NCBI GenBank assembly: GCA_963594655.1
Contig: CAVBFD010000032.1
Coordinates: 1-27,968, forward strand
DNA from: Colivivens sp963594655
GTDB lineage: Bacteria; Bacteroidota; Bacteroidia; Bacteroidales; Bacteroidaceae
Reading direction: 5' to 3'
DNA length: 27,968 nt
Positions within the stretch are counted from its first letter, which is position 1. Each line of letters starts with the position of its first letter. The notes under the pieces were generated by a model. That model was not told the origin of the DNA. It searched no databases and saw only the letters and a program-made list of their open reading frames with translations. Shown here piece after piece: positions 7,482-14,211 of this stretch. The position numbers and the translations under genes are program-made.

Positions 7482-8912
7482 ATGATTGATTCAATACAAA
7501 CAGTTTTAGCTCTGGTCAACGACTTCCTCTGGTCGTATATCATCATTGCAGTTCTTGTGTGCTGTGCGTTGTTCTTTACGTGGCGCACTCGTTTAGTGCA
7601 GTTCCGTTTCATCAAGGAGATGTTTAGACTGATTGCGCACCCGGACAGGACTCGGCACAAGAATTCAGGAAATTCAGTGCAGTCCGGTGGTATGAGGATA
7701 AAGCACATATCTTCCTTCGAGGCGTTCGTGGTGGCGTTGGCTAGCCGCATCGGTACAGGCAACCTTGCCGGTGTTGCCACAGCAATCAGTGTAGGTGGAC
7801 CGGGAGCGGTGTTCTGGATGTGGACTATCGCTGTCCTCGGTTCGGCTTCCGCTTTCATAGAGTCTACGTTGGCACAGCTCTATAAGCGCAAAGGCGAGAC
7901 ATCCTTCTACGGTGGTCCCGCCTATTACATGAAGTACGGTCTTGGCAAGGGTTGGATGGGAATCCTCTTCGCTGTACTGATAACAATCACATTTGGATTT
8001 GCCTATAACTCTGTGCAGAGCAACACCATCTGTCAGGCGTGGCAGAATGCCTTCGGTGTCGATTCCACAGTCATGGGTATCATTCTCACGGCACTCACTC
8101 TACTCATCATCTTCGGTGGAATCCATCGTGTGGCTAAGTTCTCATCTATAGCGGTTCCATTTATGGCTGTTATCTACCTTCTGGTGGCGGTAGGAGTGGT
8201 GGTATGTAACATCACAAGTTTGCCACGTGTGCTTCTTACCATTGTGGAGAATGCGTTTGGATTCAACCAGGCGGCTGGCGGTATGCTTGGCGTTACAGTG
8301 ATGCAAGGCATCAAACGGGGTCTGTTCAGTAATGAGGCAGGAGAGGGAAGTGCGCCCAATGCTGCCGCCACGGCAACAGTGAGCCATCCGGTAAAACAGG
8401 GTCTGATACAGTCCTTGGGCGTGTTCATTGACACGTTGGGCGTTTGTTCATGCACAGCCTTCATCATCTTGGTAAGCGGTGTGGACATAACAGCTGCAAA
8501 TGGAATCCAACTCACACAAAATGCCCTGTCGCATGAGATAGGTGCCATCGGCAACCCTTTCATAGCGGTTATCATATGGCTCTTTGCCTTCAGTACCATC
8601 ATCGGCAATTATTATTACGGTGAGACTAATGTAAGGTACATCAAGGACGCCAGATGGACCGTGTTTGTCTACCGTATCGCTGTCGCCGCTGTGGTGATGG
8701 TAGGGTCGGTGGTGTCACTCGATTTGGCATGGGGGTTCGCCGACATAACCATGGGACTCATCACCTTGTGCAACCTCACCGCTATTGTCCTGCTCTCGCG
8801 TCAAGCCGTGTTCCTGCTCAATGACTATCGTAGGCAGAAGAAGGAAGGCAAAGACCCTGTGTTCACCAAGGACAAGATGCCGGAAATTGCGGATAAGCTG
8901 GAGGCTTGGTAA
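7482..8912 (+). CDS. Sodium:alanine symporter family (AGCS) transporter, 476 aa
   Basis: Predicted inner-membrane Na+ (or H+)-coupled importer of alanine, glycine or a related small amino acid. AGCS marks are GTGNLAGVATAISVGGPGA (about residues 85-105), SASAFIESTLAQLYK, GGPAYYMKYGLGKGWMG and SNEAGEGSAPNAAATA; many hydrophobic segments cover the protein. Length is normal for the family. I chose the ATG at 7482; an upstream in-frame start at 7449 would add 11 polar residues and lie before the promoter box. The CRP/FNR-like dyad at 7441-7456 suggests regulation by nutrient or redox state. It is a single-gene unit; a hairpin follows at 9020-9049. The exact substrate cannot be read from sequence. 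Confidence 0.92.
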   Translation: MIDSIQTVLALVNDFLWSYIIIAVLVCCALFFTWRTRLVQFRFIKEMFRLIAHPDRTRHKNSGNSVQSGGMRIKHISSFEAFVVALASRIGTGNLAGVATAISVGGPGAVFWMWTIAVLGSASAFIESTLAQLYKRKGETSFYGGPAYYMKYGLGKGWMGILFAVLITITFGFAYNSVQSNTICQAWQNAFGVDSTVMGIILTALTLLIIFGGIHRVAKFSSIAVPFMAVIYLLVAVGVVVCNITSLPRVLLTIVENAFGFNQAAGGMLGVTVMQGIKRGLFSNEAGEGSAPNAAATATVSHPVKQGLIQSLGVFIDTLGVCSCTAFIILVSGVDITAANGIQLTQNALSHEIGAIGNPFIAVIIWLFAFSTIIGNYYYGETNVRYIKDARWTVFVYRIAVAAVVMVGSVVSLDLAWGFADITMGLITLCNLTAIVLLSRQAVFLLNDYRRQKKEGKDPVFTKDKMPEIADKLEAW

Positions 8913-9424
8913 ATGCATCTGTCACCCAAAGTGTAGCTTGCCCCACTGCTCCGTGCATTATGGATGGCTTTCAGCCCGATTAATGTGTGAGCGAAGATAT
9001 TCGCTCCTATAGTCACAACAAAGGAGTAGCACATTAGCACTACTCCTTTGCACTTCTCTCACCAATGTGGAATCGCTTGTCTACGCCAAGCTATTGTCCA
9101 CTAACCATCAGGGTTCTAAAAATTTTGGATGGGTAGTTGGTAAATTGGTACTCTCTACCTAAAACCATACACCGCAAGTCCCCTTACAGTCAGAAGATAT
9201 TTCTGACGAGGGTGACGAGGCGAGTTCGGGAATTTCATTTCCACCAACCCTTCCGCAATAGCCGGAGAAAGGGAGTACTCAAGGAAATTGGAGCGGTTTT
9301 TCAATTCATGACGCTCACCAAGCAGCAAATTACGGAAGAACTTAACAAGGAAAGACTTGTCTGGTTGTATTCCTTTTGACGGATTACAAATCCGAGAAGA
9401 AGGTTCTCTTTGTGGAATATTCCG
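8913..9424. other. 512-base gap with hairpin and degenerate coding-like sequence
   Basis: No intact gene is recognised. An 80-codon frame at 9137-9379 (plus) resembles no family I know. Short protein-like stretches occur in different frames: EDISDEGDEASS at about 9196-9231, EFGNFISTNPSAIAGERE at about 9221-9274, and MTLTKQQITEELNKERL from 9308. This looks more like a decayed gene with frameshifts than a real small gene. A 7-base inverted repeat TGACGGA/TCCGTCA (9377-9383 and 9421-9427) encloses two smaller hairpins next to the glutaredoxin-like stop codon. Confidence 0.45.
9020..9049. terminator. Hairpin after the symporter gene
   Basis: AAAGGAGTAG and CTACTCCTTT pair perfectly over 10 bases with a 10-base loop, about 107 bases after the symporter stop. 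The right arm ends in TTT but no longer T run follows, so termination is plausible but not certain. Confidence 0.45.
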
Positions 9425-9724
9425 TCAGCACCCCTTGCCGTCGATGCTGCATGAAGCGCCCTCCTCCTGTGGTCTTGCTTCCAGTCCTGCATCCTTTGAA
9501 TTGAGAGTGACTGTGCCGTCCTCAAGCACATAACAAGGGATTCCAACATAGCCCAGGGTCTTGGCTTCATCGAACGCCGGGTGCGAGTCGCGGAGCTTCA
9601 GGAACTCTTTCAGGTTACGCACATGTTCACCAATGTCAATTACCTCGAACATCTGATTCCCAGCCACCTGCCATTCCACATATTCGCAATCTGGACAGGT
9701 GCGCATCACATACATCTTTATCAT
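9425..9724 (-). CDS. Glutaredoxin-like thioredoxin-fold protein, 99 aa
   Basis: Small cytoplasmic thiol-redox protein. The N-terminus MIKMYVMRTCPDC gives a CPDC redox pair (Cys10, Cys13), and GIPCYVLEDG (residues 61-70) supplies the cis-proline Pro63 loop of the thioredoxin fold. The central NLKEFLKLRD segment is typical of a group of bacterial glutaredoxin-related proteins. The C-terminus carries two extra cysteines (Cys92 and the last residue, Cys99), unusual for a glutaredoxin and possibly resolving or metal-binding. It starts 17 bases after the HIRAN-domain gene stops and is probably co-transcribed with it. The redox partner is unknown. Confidence 0.8.
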   Translation of the reverse strand: MIKMYVMRTCPDCEYVEWQVAGNQMFEVIDIGEHVRNLKEFLKLRDSHPAFDEAKTLGYVGIPCYVLEDGTVTLNSKDAGLEARPQEEGASCSIDGKGC

Positions 9725-9741
9725 AGTTGTTTGTCTTTGGG

Positions 9742-10098
9742 TTATCTACTTTCTCCTTTGTTCCTCAGAATCTTGATTGTCAGTTGAATCTGCTGCTCCG
9801 GGTGTGCGTCTGCGTTGATCTTACTGATGCGGCACTCGAAGATGCCTGTCCAACCCATTTCCAACAGAGAGGATACCGTCCCGTTATCGTCTCGCGGGAT
9901 ATAGCCTACGCAATAGGACTCGTTTTCGTCTTTGTCATCGAACATCACCGCCACAGCGTCGGGATCGTGACGATTGTCGAGGTCACGCTCCAACCTGAGG
10001 ACAGTACCCACTTTGAGTTTGTCCCATACTTCATCAGCGTCGTGATACTTGCGACCTGCCAGGTGACAATCCATAAAATACTTCTTTCTCGTTTCCAT
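9742..10098 (-). CDS. Stand-alone HIRAN-domain protein, 118 aa
   Basis: The HIRAN domain occurs in SNF2 helicases such as HLTF, where it binds 3' single-stranded DNA ends, and also alone in bacteria, where its role is unclear. Here nearly the whole protein is the domain: FMDCHLAGRKYHDADEVWDKL, then KVGTVLRLERDLDNRHDPDAVAV with the conserved NxxDxxAV core, then CVGYIPRDDN. No signal peptide or second domain is visible. It heads a two-gene unit with the glutaredoxin-like gene. Two -7 boxes lie upstream, at 10138-10145 and 10218-10225. It is divergent from the AbiE-type locus. Confidence 0.8.
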   Translation of the reverse strand: METRKKYFMDCHLAGRKYHDADEVWDKLKVGTVLRLERDLDNRHDPDAVAVMFDDKDENESYCVGYIPRDDNGTVSSLLEMGWTGIFECRISKINADAHPEQQIQLTIKILRNKGESR

Positions 10099-10137
10099 AA
10101 TTCTTGAATTTTACAGGTTATTGAAATCTTTAAGTCA

Positions 10138-10145
10138 CAAAGTTA
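10138..10145 (-). promoter_or_regulatory. -7 promoter box of the HIRAN gene (proximal)
   Basis: TAACTTTG on the minus strand, 39 bases before the ATG at 10098. Confidence 0.5.
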
Positions 10146-10217
10146 CGTATAGGTTGTTTCAAACCGTGGTACAACTTGGCAACATTGTCCTATGCATACA
10201 GATTCTTGGTTTCGGCA

Positions 10218-10225
10218 CAAAGTTA
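10218..10225 (-). promoter_or_regulatory. Second -7 box upstream of the HIRAN gene (distal)
   Basis: A second TAACTTTG, 80 bases upstream of the proximal copy and inside the same repeated 14-base string. It may be a second promoter or a duplicated remnant. Confidence 0.35.
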
Positions 10226-10340
10226 CGTAAAATAATCGACATAGTAGAATGAATCGCAAAAATTTTCAATGGGGTGGACTACCTCGTTGAACAATGGGTA
10301 TTGTAGCTGGGAAGCACATCAAAAACCTCCTCGGAGCAAA

Positions 10341-10372
10341 ATTTCGGCAATATTTTTGTTTATTGCCGAAAT
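10341..10372. promoter_or_regulatory. 12-base perfect palindromic operator over the antitoxin promoter
   Basis: ATTTCGGCAATA (10341-10352) and TATTGCCGAAAT (10361-10372) are exact inverted copies around an 8-base centre that contains the -33 TTTG. Known AbiEi antitoxins repress their own operon by binding inverted repeats in the promoter, so this is the likely autoregulatory site. Confidence 0.7.
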
Positions 10373-10386
10373 CTTGCGTACCTTTG
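10355..10386 (+). promoter_or_regulatory. Promoter of the AbiE-type locus
   Basis: -33 TTTG (10355-10358), a 20-base spacer, and -7 TACCTTTG (10379-10386): a near-ideal Bacteroidota promoter, overlapped by the palindromic operator. Confidence 0.75.
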
Positions 10387-10408
10387 CACCCGACAGAACA
10401 GTTGAAGA

Positions 10409-11131
10409 ATGAAGAATTACAGTCAGGACATCATGGATTATGCAGCACAACGCCCCAATTTCGGGCTACAAGACCTGTATGCATATTTTGTCGGGGAAAC
10501 TGGGATTTCCCGCCAGACGATTTCCTGGCATCTGACTAAGCTGACAGAGTCTGGGTCATTGCACCGTATCGGGCATGGGAAATATGCCTGTCAAGCCAAG
10601 CAGCAGTTTGTGATAAAACCAACTAGCGAGCATCGCAGCCTGAATAACGACCTAAAACGACACTGGCCGTTTGCCCATTTCTGCATCTACGATGGCAATG
10701 TCTTTAGCCCATTACAGCACCACCTTGCATCAAACAATATCACCTACATTGAAACAGAACGGGAAGCCACCTCTGCCGTATTCAACCACTTGCGAGATAG
10801 GGGAATCACTGCATATCTACGACCATCGAACGACTTAATCTACAAATATATAGACCTTTCGCAGCCAGCTATTTTCGTAAAGCCCCTCATCACAGAGTCT
10901 CCAGTTTTGGAGACTCAGGGTGTATTAGTGCCGACTCTGGAAAAGTTGCTGGTGGACATACAGAAGGATAAGGACTTCTTCTATCTTCAGGAAGCGGAAG
11001 GAGCAAACATCTTCCGTAATGCCCAGTCACTTTACACCATTAACAAAAGCCGACTGCTACGCTATGCCAGCCGTCGAGGTATCAGACAGGAAATAGAAAC
11101 TCTCATCCAAAGCATTAGTTCAAATGATTAA
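10409..11131 (+). CDS. AbiEi-like antitoxin / transcriptional autorepressor (DUF6577 type), 240 aa
   Basis: Predicted antitoxin of a type IV (AbiE) toxin-antitoxin pair. Residues about 1-65 form a winged helix-turn-helix (FGLQDLYAYFVGETGISRQ, then ISWHLTKLTESGSLHRIGHG), which would bind the palindrome upstream. The rest matches the AbiEi C-terminal region: CIYDGNVFSPLQHH, YIETEREATSAVF, the VLVPTLEKLLVDI segment and a basic RLLRYASRRG near the end. Length is complete. The stop overlaps the toxin start by 8 bases (11124-11131), the usual arrangement. The frame is intact although the toxin is truncated, so the protein may persist as an orphan regulator. Family assignment is from memory of conserved segments. 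Confidence 0.8.
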   Translation: MKNYSQDIMDYAAQRPNFGLQDLYAYFVGETGISRQTISWHLTKLTESGSLHRIGHGKYACQAKQQFVIKPTSEHRSLNNDLKRHWPFAHFCIYDGNVFSPLQHHLASNNITYIETEREATSAVFNHLRDRGITAYLRPSNDLIYKYIDLSQPAIFVKPLITESPVLETQGVLVPTLEKLLVDIQKDKDFFYLQEAEGANIFRNAQSLYTINKSRLLRYASRRGIRQEIETLIQSISSND

Positions 11132-11357
11132 CAAGGACTGTTTTACGGCCGAATGGATTACTCAAAAATCCATCGAACTGAAATACAATGACAGGAACCT
11201 CATCGAGAAGGTTATCCGTGCCTTCTCACTTCTTGAAATGCTTGCGGCGTCCGGATGCCCATTCCATAAGAATTTCACACATCATCCCCACCATTTCGTA
11301 CAAGTTGTGGGAAATGCTTCCGGGTGTCGGTCTTCCATTTCGGAAAGGATGAGTTGA
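11124..11357 (+). pseudogene. Truncated AbiEii-like nucleotidyltransferase toxin
   Basis: The first 48 codons (to about 11267) match the start of AbiEii/AbiGii-type toxins of this Bacteroidetes branch: MINKDCFTAEWI, then YNDRNLIEKVIRAFSLLEML and SGCPFH. In intact toxins the FKGGT/S catalytic motif and a DxD pair follow directly. Here the frame goes into unrelated, His-rich sequence and stops at 11357 without either motif. The fragment therefore lacks the nucleotidyltransferase active site and should be inactive. A deletion or replacement near 11268 explains this better than a single frameshift, because I find no toxin-like continuation in the other frames. Confidence 0.72.
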
Positions 11358-11431
11358 GACATTATCAGTGAGAATAATATCCTTTGACTTGATACAGATT
11401 TGCAGTGGTTTTGGAGAAAAGTCATGGATTT

Positions 11432-11464
11432 ATTGCTGACTTACAAATAATTTGGTTACCTTTG
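11432..11464 (+). promoter_or_regulatory. Promoter of the 124-residue lipoprotein
   Basis: -33 ATTG (11432-11435), a 21-base spacer, and -7 TACCTTTG (11457-11464), 32 bases before the ATG at 11497. Confidence 0.6.
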
Positions 11465-11496
11465 TCACGTTTAATGCACAATTAAAATGTAGCAAA

Positions 11497-11871
11497 ATGA
11501 AGTCGGACGATAATTTGAACATACTCGGGCGCAAGGTGAAGAAACTAATGGTCATAGCCATCGTGCAGACCCTCTTGCTCGCATGCACCACAGACAACCC
11601 CTCTGTCGGAGAGAGGACGGCGCACATCTACACCGAATTCAATGAAAGGATGAAGCATGCGCAGTCAATCGAGGACATTGCGCAGATAGAGAACGAGTCC
11701 GACTTCTTCGACCGCCTCTCCTCGCTTCAGTCTGAATGGGACGCTCTGGTGCAGAACGGTGACTCGTCCGCCTATTATGCGGAGCAACTGAAGGTGAAGA
11801 GCGCGCGCGACTCGTTCATCCAAACCATCCGCGCCAAAATTGACTCTTTCGCCACAAACAAGACCGAATGA
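11497..11871 (+). CDS. Small predicted lipoprotein, 124 aa
   Basis: Function unknown. A lipoprotein signal MVIAIVQTLLLAC places the lipidated cysteine at residue 30, after an unusually long polar N-region of 17 residues (MKSDDNLNILGRKVKKL). The ATG at 11548 would give a more usual signal length. The ATG at 11497 is kept because it is the first after the promoter. The mature part is mostly charged helix (YTEFNERMKHAQSIEDIAQ, FDRLSSLQSEWDALVQ) with no recognised domain. It has its own promoter, and pheS follows with a separate promoter. Confidence 0.7.
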   Translation: MKSDDNLNILGRKVKKLMVIAIVQTLLLACTTDNPSVGERTAHIYTEFNERMKHAQSIEDIAQIENESDFFDRLSSLQSEWDALVQNGDSSAYYAEQLKVKSARDSFIQTIRAKIDSFATNKTE

Positions 11872-11970
11872 GCTGACACCGGATGATACCAGGCACGCCA
11901 CTCCCAGTCCCCAATTACACGGCTGTTGGACTGAATTCCACTCCTTATTATATATAAAACGCCCGATAGA

Positions 11971-12002
11971 TTTGCTTATTCAGCCATCTTGCAGTATCTT
12001 TG
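11971..12002 (+). promoter_or_regulatory. Promoter of pheS
   Basis: -33 TTTG (11971-11974), a 20-base spacer, and -7 TATCTTTG (11995-12002), 18 bases before the ATG at 12020. Confidence 0.7.
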
Positions 12003-12019
12003 CAGAAAAATTGGGAATT

Positions 12020-13039
12020 ATGTTAGACAAGATAGAAACACTGCTTGCGGAAATCGACTCTCTTGACGCGCACAGCGCGGAGGAGGTTGAGGCACTCCGT
12101 ATCAAGTACCTGAGTAAAAAGGGAAGTGTCACCGCCCTGATGGCGGACTTCCGCAATGTCCCCGCCGAACAGAAGAAGGAGGTGGGAATAAAAATCAACG
12201 AGTTGAAGACAAAGGCTCTTGACAAGATCAACTCACTCAAGGCGGAGATTGAGACATCCGACCCCGATGCCGACGACATCGACATCACACGTACCGCCTA
12301 CCCTATCCAACTTGGCACACGACACCCGCTGGCCATCGTGAAGAACGAGATTGTGGACATCTTCTCGCGTCTCGGCTTCTGTCTGGCAGAAGGACCGGAG
12401 GTGGAGGACGACTGGCATGTGTTCGGGTCAATGAACTTCGCTGACGACCATCCAGCGCGCGACATGCAGGACACTTTCTTCATCGAGGCGAAGCCCGACG
12501 TGATACTCCGCACACACACCAGCTCAGTACAGAGCCGTGTGATGGAACACACACAGCCCCCCATCCGCATCATCTGCCCGGGAAGGGTGTACCGCAACGA
12601 GGCCATCAGCGCGCGCGCCCACTGCTTCTTCCATCAGGTGGAAGGACTCTACGTGGACGAGGATGTCAGCTTCACCGACCTGAAACAGGTACTGCTGCTC
12701 TTCGCGCGTGAGATGTTCGGTGAGAACACACAGATCCGTCTGCGTCCGTCATACTTCCCGTTCACCGAACCGTCAGCGGAGATGGACATCAGTTGCAATA
12801 TCTGTGGTGGCACAGGCTGCTCCTTCTGCAAACACACAGGATGGGTGGAGATTCTGGGTTGCGGCATGGTGGACCCTGCCGTACTGGAACTGAACGGAAT
12901 CGACAGCAAGAAGTACAAAGGTTACGCCTTCGGACTGGGAATCGAGCGCATCACCAACCTGAAATATCAGGTGAAGGATTTGCGCATGTTCAGTGAGAAC
13001 GACGAGCGGTTTTTGAAGGAATTCGAGGCTGCAAACTAG
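12020..13039 (+). CDS. pheS: Phenylalanyl-tRNA synthetase alpha subunit
   Basis: Attaches phenylalanine to tRNA-Phe in the cytoplasm as part of the alpha2-beta2 PheST enzyme. The 339-residue product is full length: an N-terminal coiled-coil arm (LDKIETLLAEIDSL, LRIKYLSKKGSVTALM), then the class II core with VYRNEAISARAHCFFHQVEG (motif 2 region), RPSYFPFTEPSAEMD, a CNICGGTGCSFC cysteine cluster, and motif 3 GLGIERI. The start at ATG 12020 fits the family N-terminus and the promoter at 11971-12002; an upstream frame extending to 11840 is rejected. pheT is not adjacent on this strand, which is common outside Proteobacteria. Confidence 0.96.
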   Translation: MLDKIETLLAEIDSLDAHSAEEVEALRIKYLSKKGSVTALMADFRNVPAEQKKEVGIKINELKTKALDKINSLKAEIETSDPDADDIDITRTAYPIQLGTRHPLAIVKNEIVDIFSRLGFCLAEGPEVEDDWHVFGSMNFADDHPARDMQDTFFIEAKPDVILRTHTSSVQSRVMEHTQPPIRIICPGRVYRNEAISARAHCFFHQVEGLYVDEDVSFTDLKQVLLLFAREMFGENTQIRLRPSYFPFTEPSAEMDISCNICGGTGCSFCKHTGWVEILGCGMVDPAVLELNGIDSKKYKGYAFGLGIERITNLKYQVKDLRMFSENDERFLKEFEAAN

Positions 13040-13086
13040 TGTCAAGCATTTTTTTCGAGGAAAAAAGCGAAAAAAGTCCGGATTTG

Positions 13087-13118
13087 TTTGGTCGGTATTC
13101 AGAAATGTAGTACCTTTG
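13087..13118 (+). promoter_or_regulatory. Promoter of tRNA-Asp
   Basis: -33 TTTG (13087-13090), a 20-base spacer, and -7 TACCTTTG (13111-13118), about 45 bases before the mature tRNA. Confidence 0.7.
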
Positions 13119-13163
13119 CACTCGCAAATCAGAAATGACTCGCAAAGACATAAAGAAAGACGA

Positions 13164-13240
13164 GGTGCGTTAGTTCAGTTGGTTAGAATATCTGCCTGTC
13201 ACGCAGGGGGTCACGAGTTCGAATCTCGTACGCACCGCCA
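13164..13240 (+). tRNA. tRNA-Asp (anticodon GTC)
   Basis: Acceptor arms GGTGCGT and ACGCACC pair over 7 bases, followed by discriminator G and an encoded CCA (13238-13240). The anticodon stem CTGC/GCAG encloses CTGTCAC with anticodon GTC, and the T arm GAGTTCGAATCTC is canonical. The gene has its own promoter and an intrinsic terminator immediately after. Confidence 0.96.
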
Positions 13241-13241
13241 A

Positions 13242-13286
13242 CAAAAAAAAAAGAGGAACCTTTTCAGTTCCTCTTTTTTTGTTGTC
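13242..13286. terminator. Bidirectional intrinsic terminator (tRNA-Asp / pyrD)
   Basis: A long stem AAAGAGGAAC/GTTCCTCTTT with a short loop, flanked by A runs on the left and T runs on the right. In RNA from either strand the hairpin is followed by U residues, so it can end both tRNA-Asp (plus) and pyrD (minus). Confidence 0.85.
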
Positions 13287-13302
13287 ACCATCAGTGATTC
13301 TA

Positions 13303-14211
13303 CTATTCAACGCAACCGATTATGTCGGACAGGCTTGCGCAGCCGTGCCTGTCGAGCCAACCGTTGATGCCGTCAGCCACTTTCACGCTGATGTCAGGGT
13401 CAATGAAGTTACCTGTACCAATCTCTATGGCAGAAGCTCCAGCCATGAAGAACTCAATGGCATCCGCAGCCGTCATGATACCGCCCAGTCCAATGACAGG
13501 TATATCCACCGCATGGGCCACTTGATAAACACACCGCACGGCGACAGGCTTGACAGCCGGACCGCTCAGTCCCCCTGTCTTGATTGACAGACGGTGCTTC
13601 CGCCGTTCTATGTCTATCGACATTCCCATCAGCGTGTTTATCAGACTCACCGCATCCGCTCCCTCAGCCTCAACAGCCTTGGCTATAGCAACGATGTCGG
13701 TCACGTTCGGAGAGAGTTTTACTATCAACGTCTTGCCGTACGCCTTACGCACAGCCCTGACCACCTCAGCCGCTCCTTCAGGAGTGACACCGAACGCCAT
13801 TCCGCCATGACGCACATTAGGACACGAGATGTTGAGTTCGATGGCGGGAATACCGTCGAGTTCATTGACGCGCGCCGCGCACTCCGCATAATTCTCGGGA
13901 CTGTTACCCGCCACATTCACAATCATGTTGGTGGGGATGTCCTTCACCTGCGGATAAATATGTTCACAGAAGTATTCAACGCCCTTGTTCTGGAGTCCCA
14001 CACAATTGAGCATCCCCCCGGAGGTCTCCGCCATACGCGGATAGTCGTTGCCCTCACGCGGATCCAGCGTCGTTCCTTTCATTATTATACCGCCTATACT
14101 GGAGAGGTCCACCAAATCGGCAAACTCCAGTCCGTAACCAAAGGTTCCTGATGCGGTCATGACCGGGTTCTTCATCCTCAGTCCCGCTATGTTCACACTT
14201 ATATCTGCCAT
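13303..14211 (-). CDS. pyrD: Dihydroorotate dehydrogenase, class 1B catalytic subunit
   Basis: Oxidises dihydroorotate to orotate in pyrimidine synthesis, passing electrons through FMN to the PyrK subunit and on to NAD+. The 302-residue product shows MTASGTFGYGLEF, GGIIMKGTTLDPREGN, IELNISCPNVRHGG (with the class 1 catalytic cysteine in ISCPN), LIVKLSPNVTDI, and IPVIGLGGI followed by AGASAIEIGT for phosphate/FMN binding. The ATG at 14211 overlaps the end of pyrK by 13 bases, so the two are co-translated. It ends at the bidirectional terminator. Confidence 0.96.
   Translation of the reverse strand: MADISVNIAGLRMKNPVMTASGTFGYGLEFADLVDLSSIGGIIMKGTTLDPREGNDYPRMAETSGGMLNCVGLQNKGVEYFCEHIYPQVKDIPTNMIVNVAGNSPENYAECAARVNELDGIPAIELNISCPNVRHGGMAFGVTPEGAAEVVRAVRKAYGKTLIVKLSPNVTDIVAIAKAVEAEGADAVSLINTLMGMSIDIERRKHRLSIKTGGLSGPAVKPVAVRCVYQVAHAVDIPVIGLGGIMTAADAIEFFMAGASAIEIGTGNFIDPDISVKVADGINGWLDRHGCASLSDIIGCVE

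Larger units (their letters stand above)
10099..10408. other. 310-base divergent regulatory region
   Basis: It holds two minus-strand -7 boxes facing the HIRAN gene and the plus-strand promoter plus palindrome of the antitoxin gene. The 14-base string CACAAAGTTACGTA occurs twice, at 10136-10149 and 10216-10229. No small gene is supported. Confidence 0.55.

Noticed and set aside
9137..9379. 80-codon plus-strand frame as a real gene
   Set aside because: There is no promoter, no family resemblance, and protein-like fragments appear in other frames, which points to decay.
11840..12019. N-terminal extension of pheS by 60 residues
   Set aside because: It overlaps the lipoprotein gene end and lies before the pheS promoter; the family starts at MLDKIETLL.
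13242..13286. Poly-A/poly-T stretch as a sequencing artefact
   Set aside because: It forms a perfect hairpin exactly between two convergent transcription units, as expected for a bidirectional terminator.
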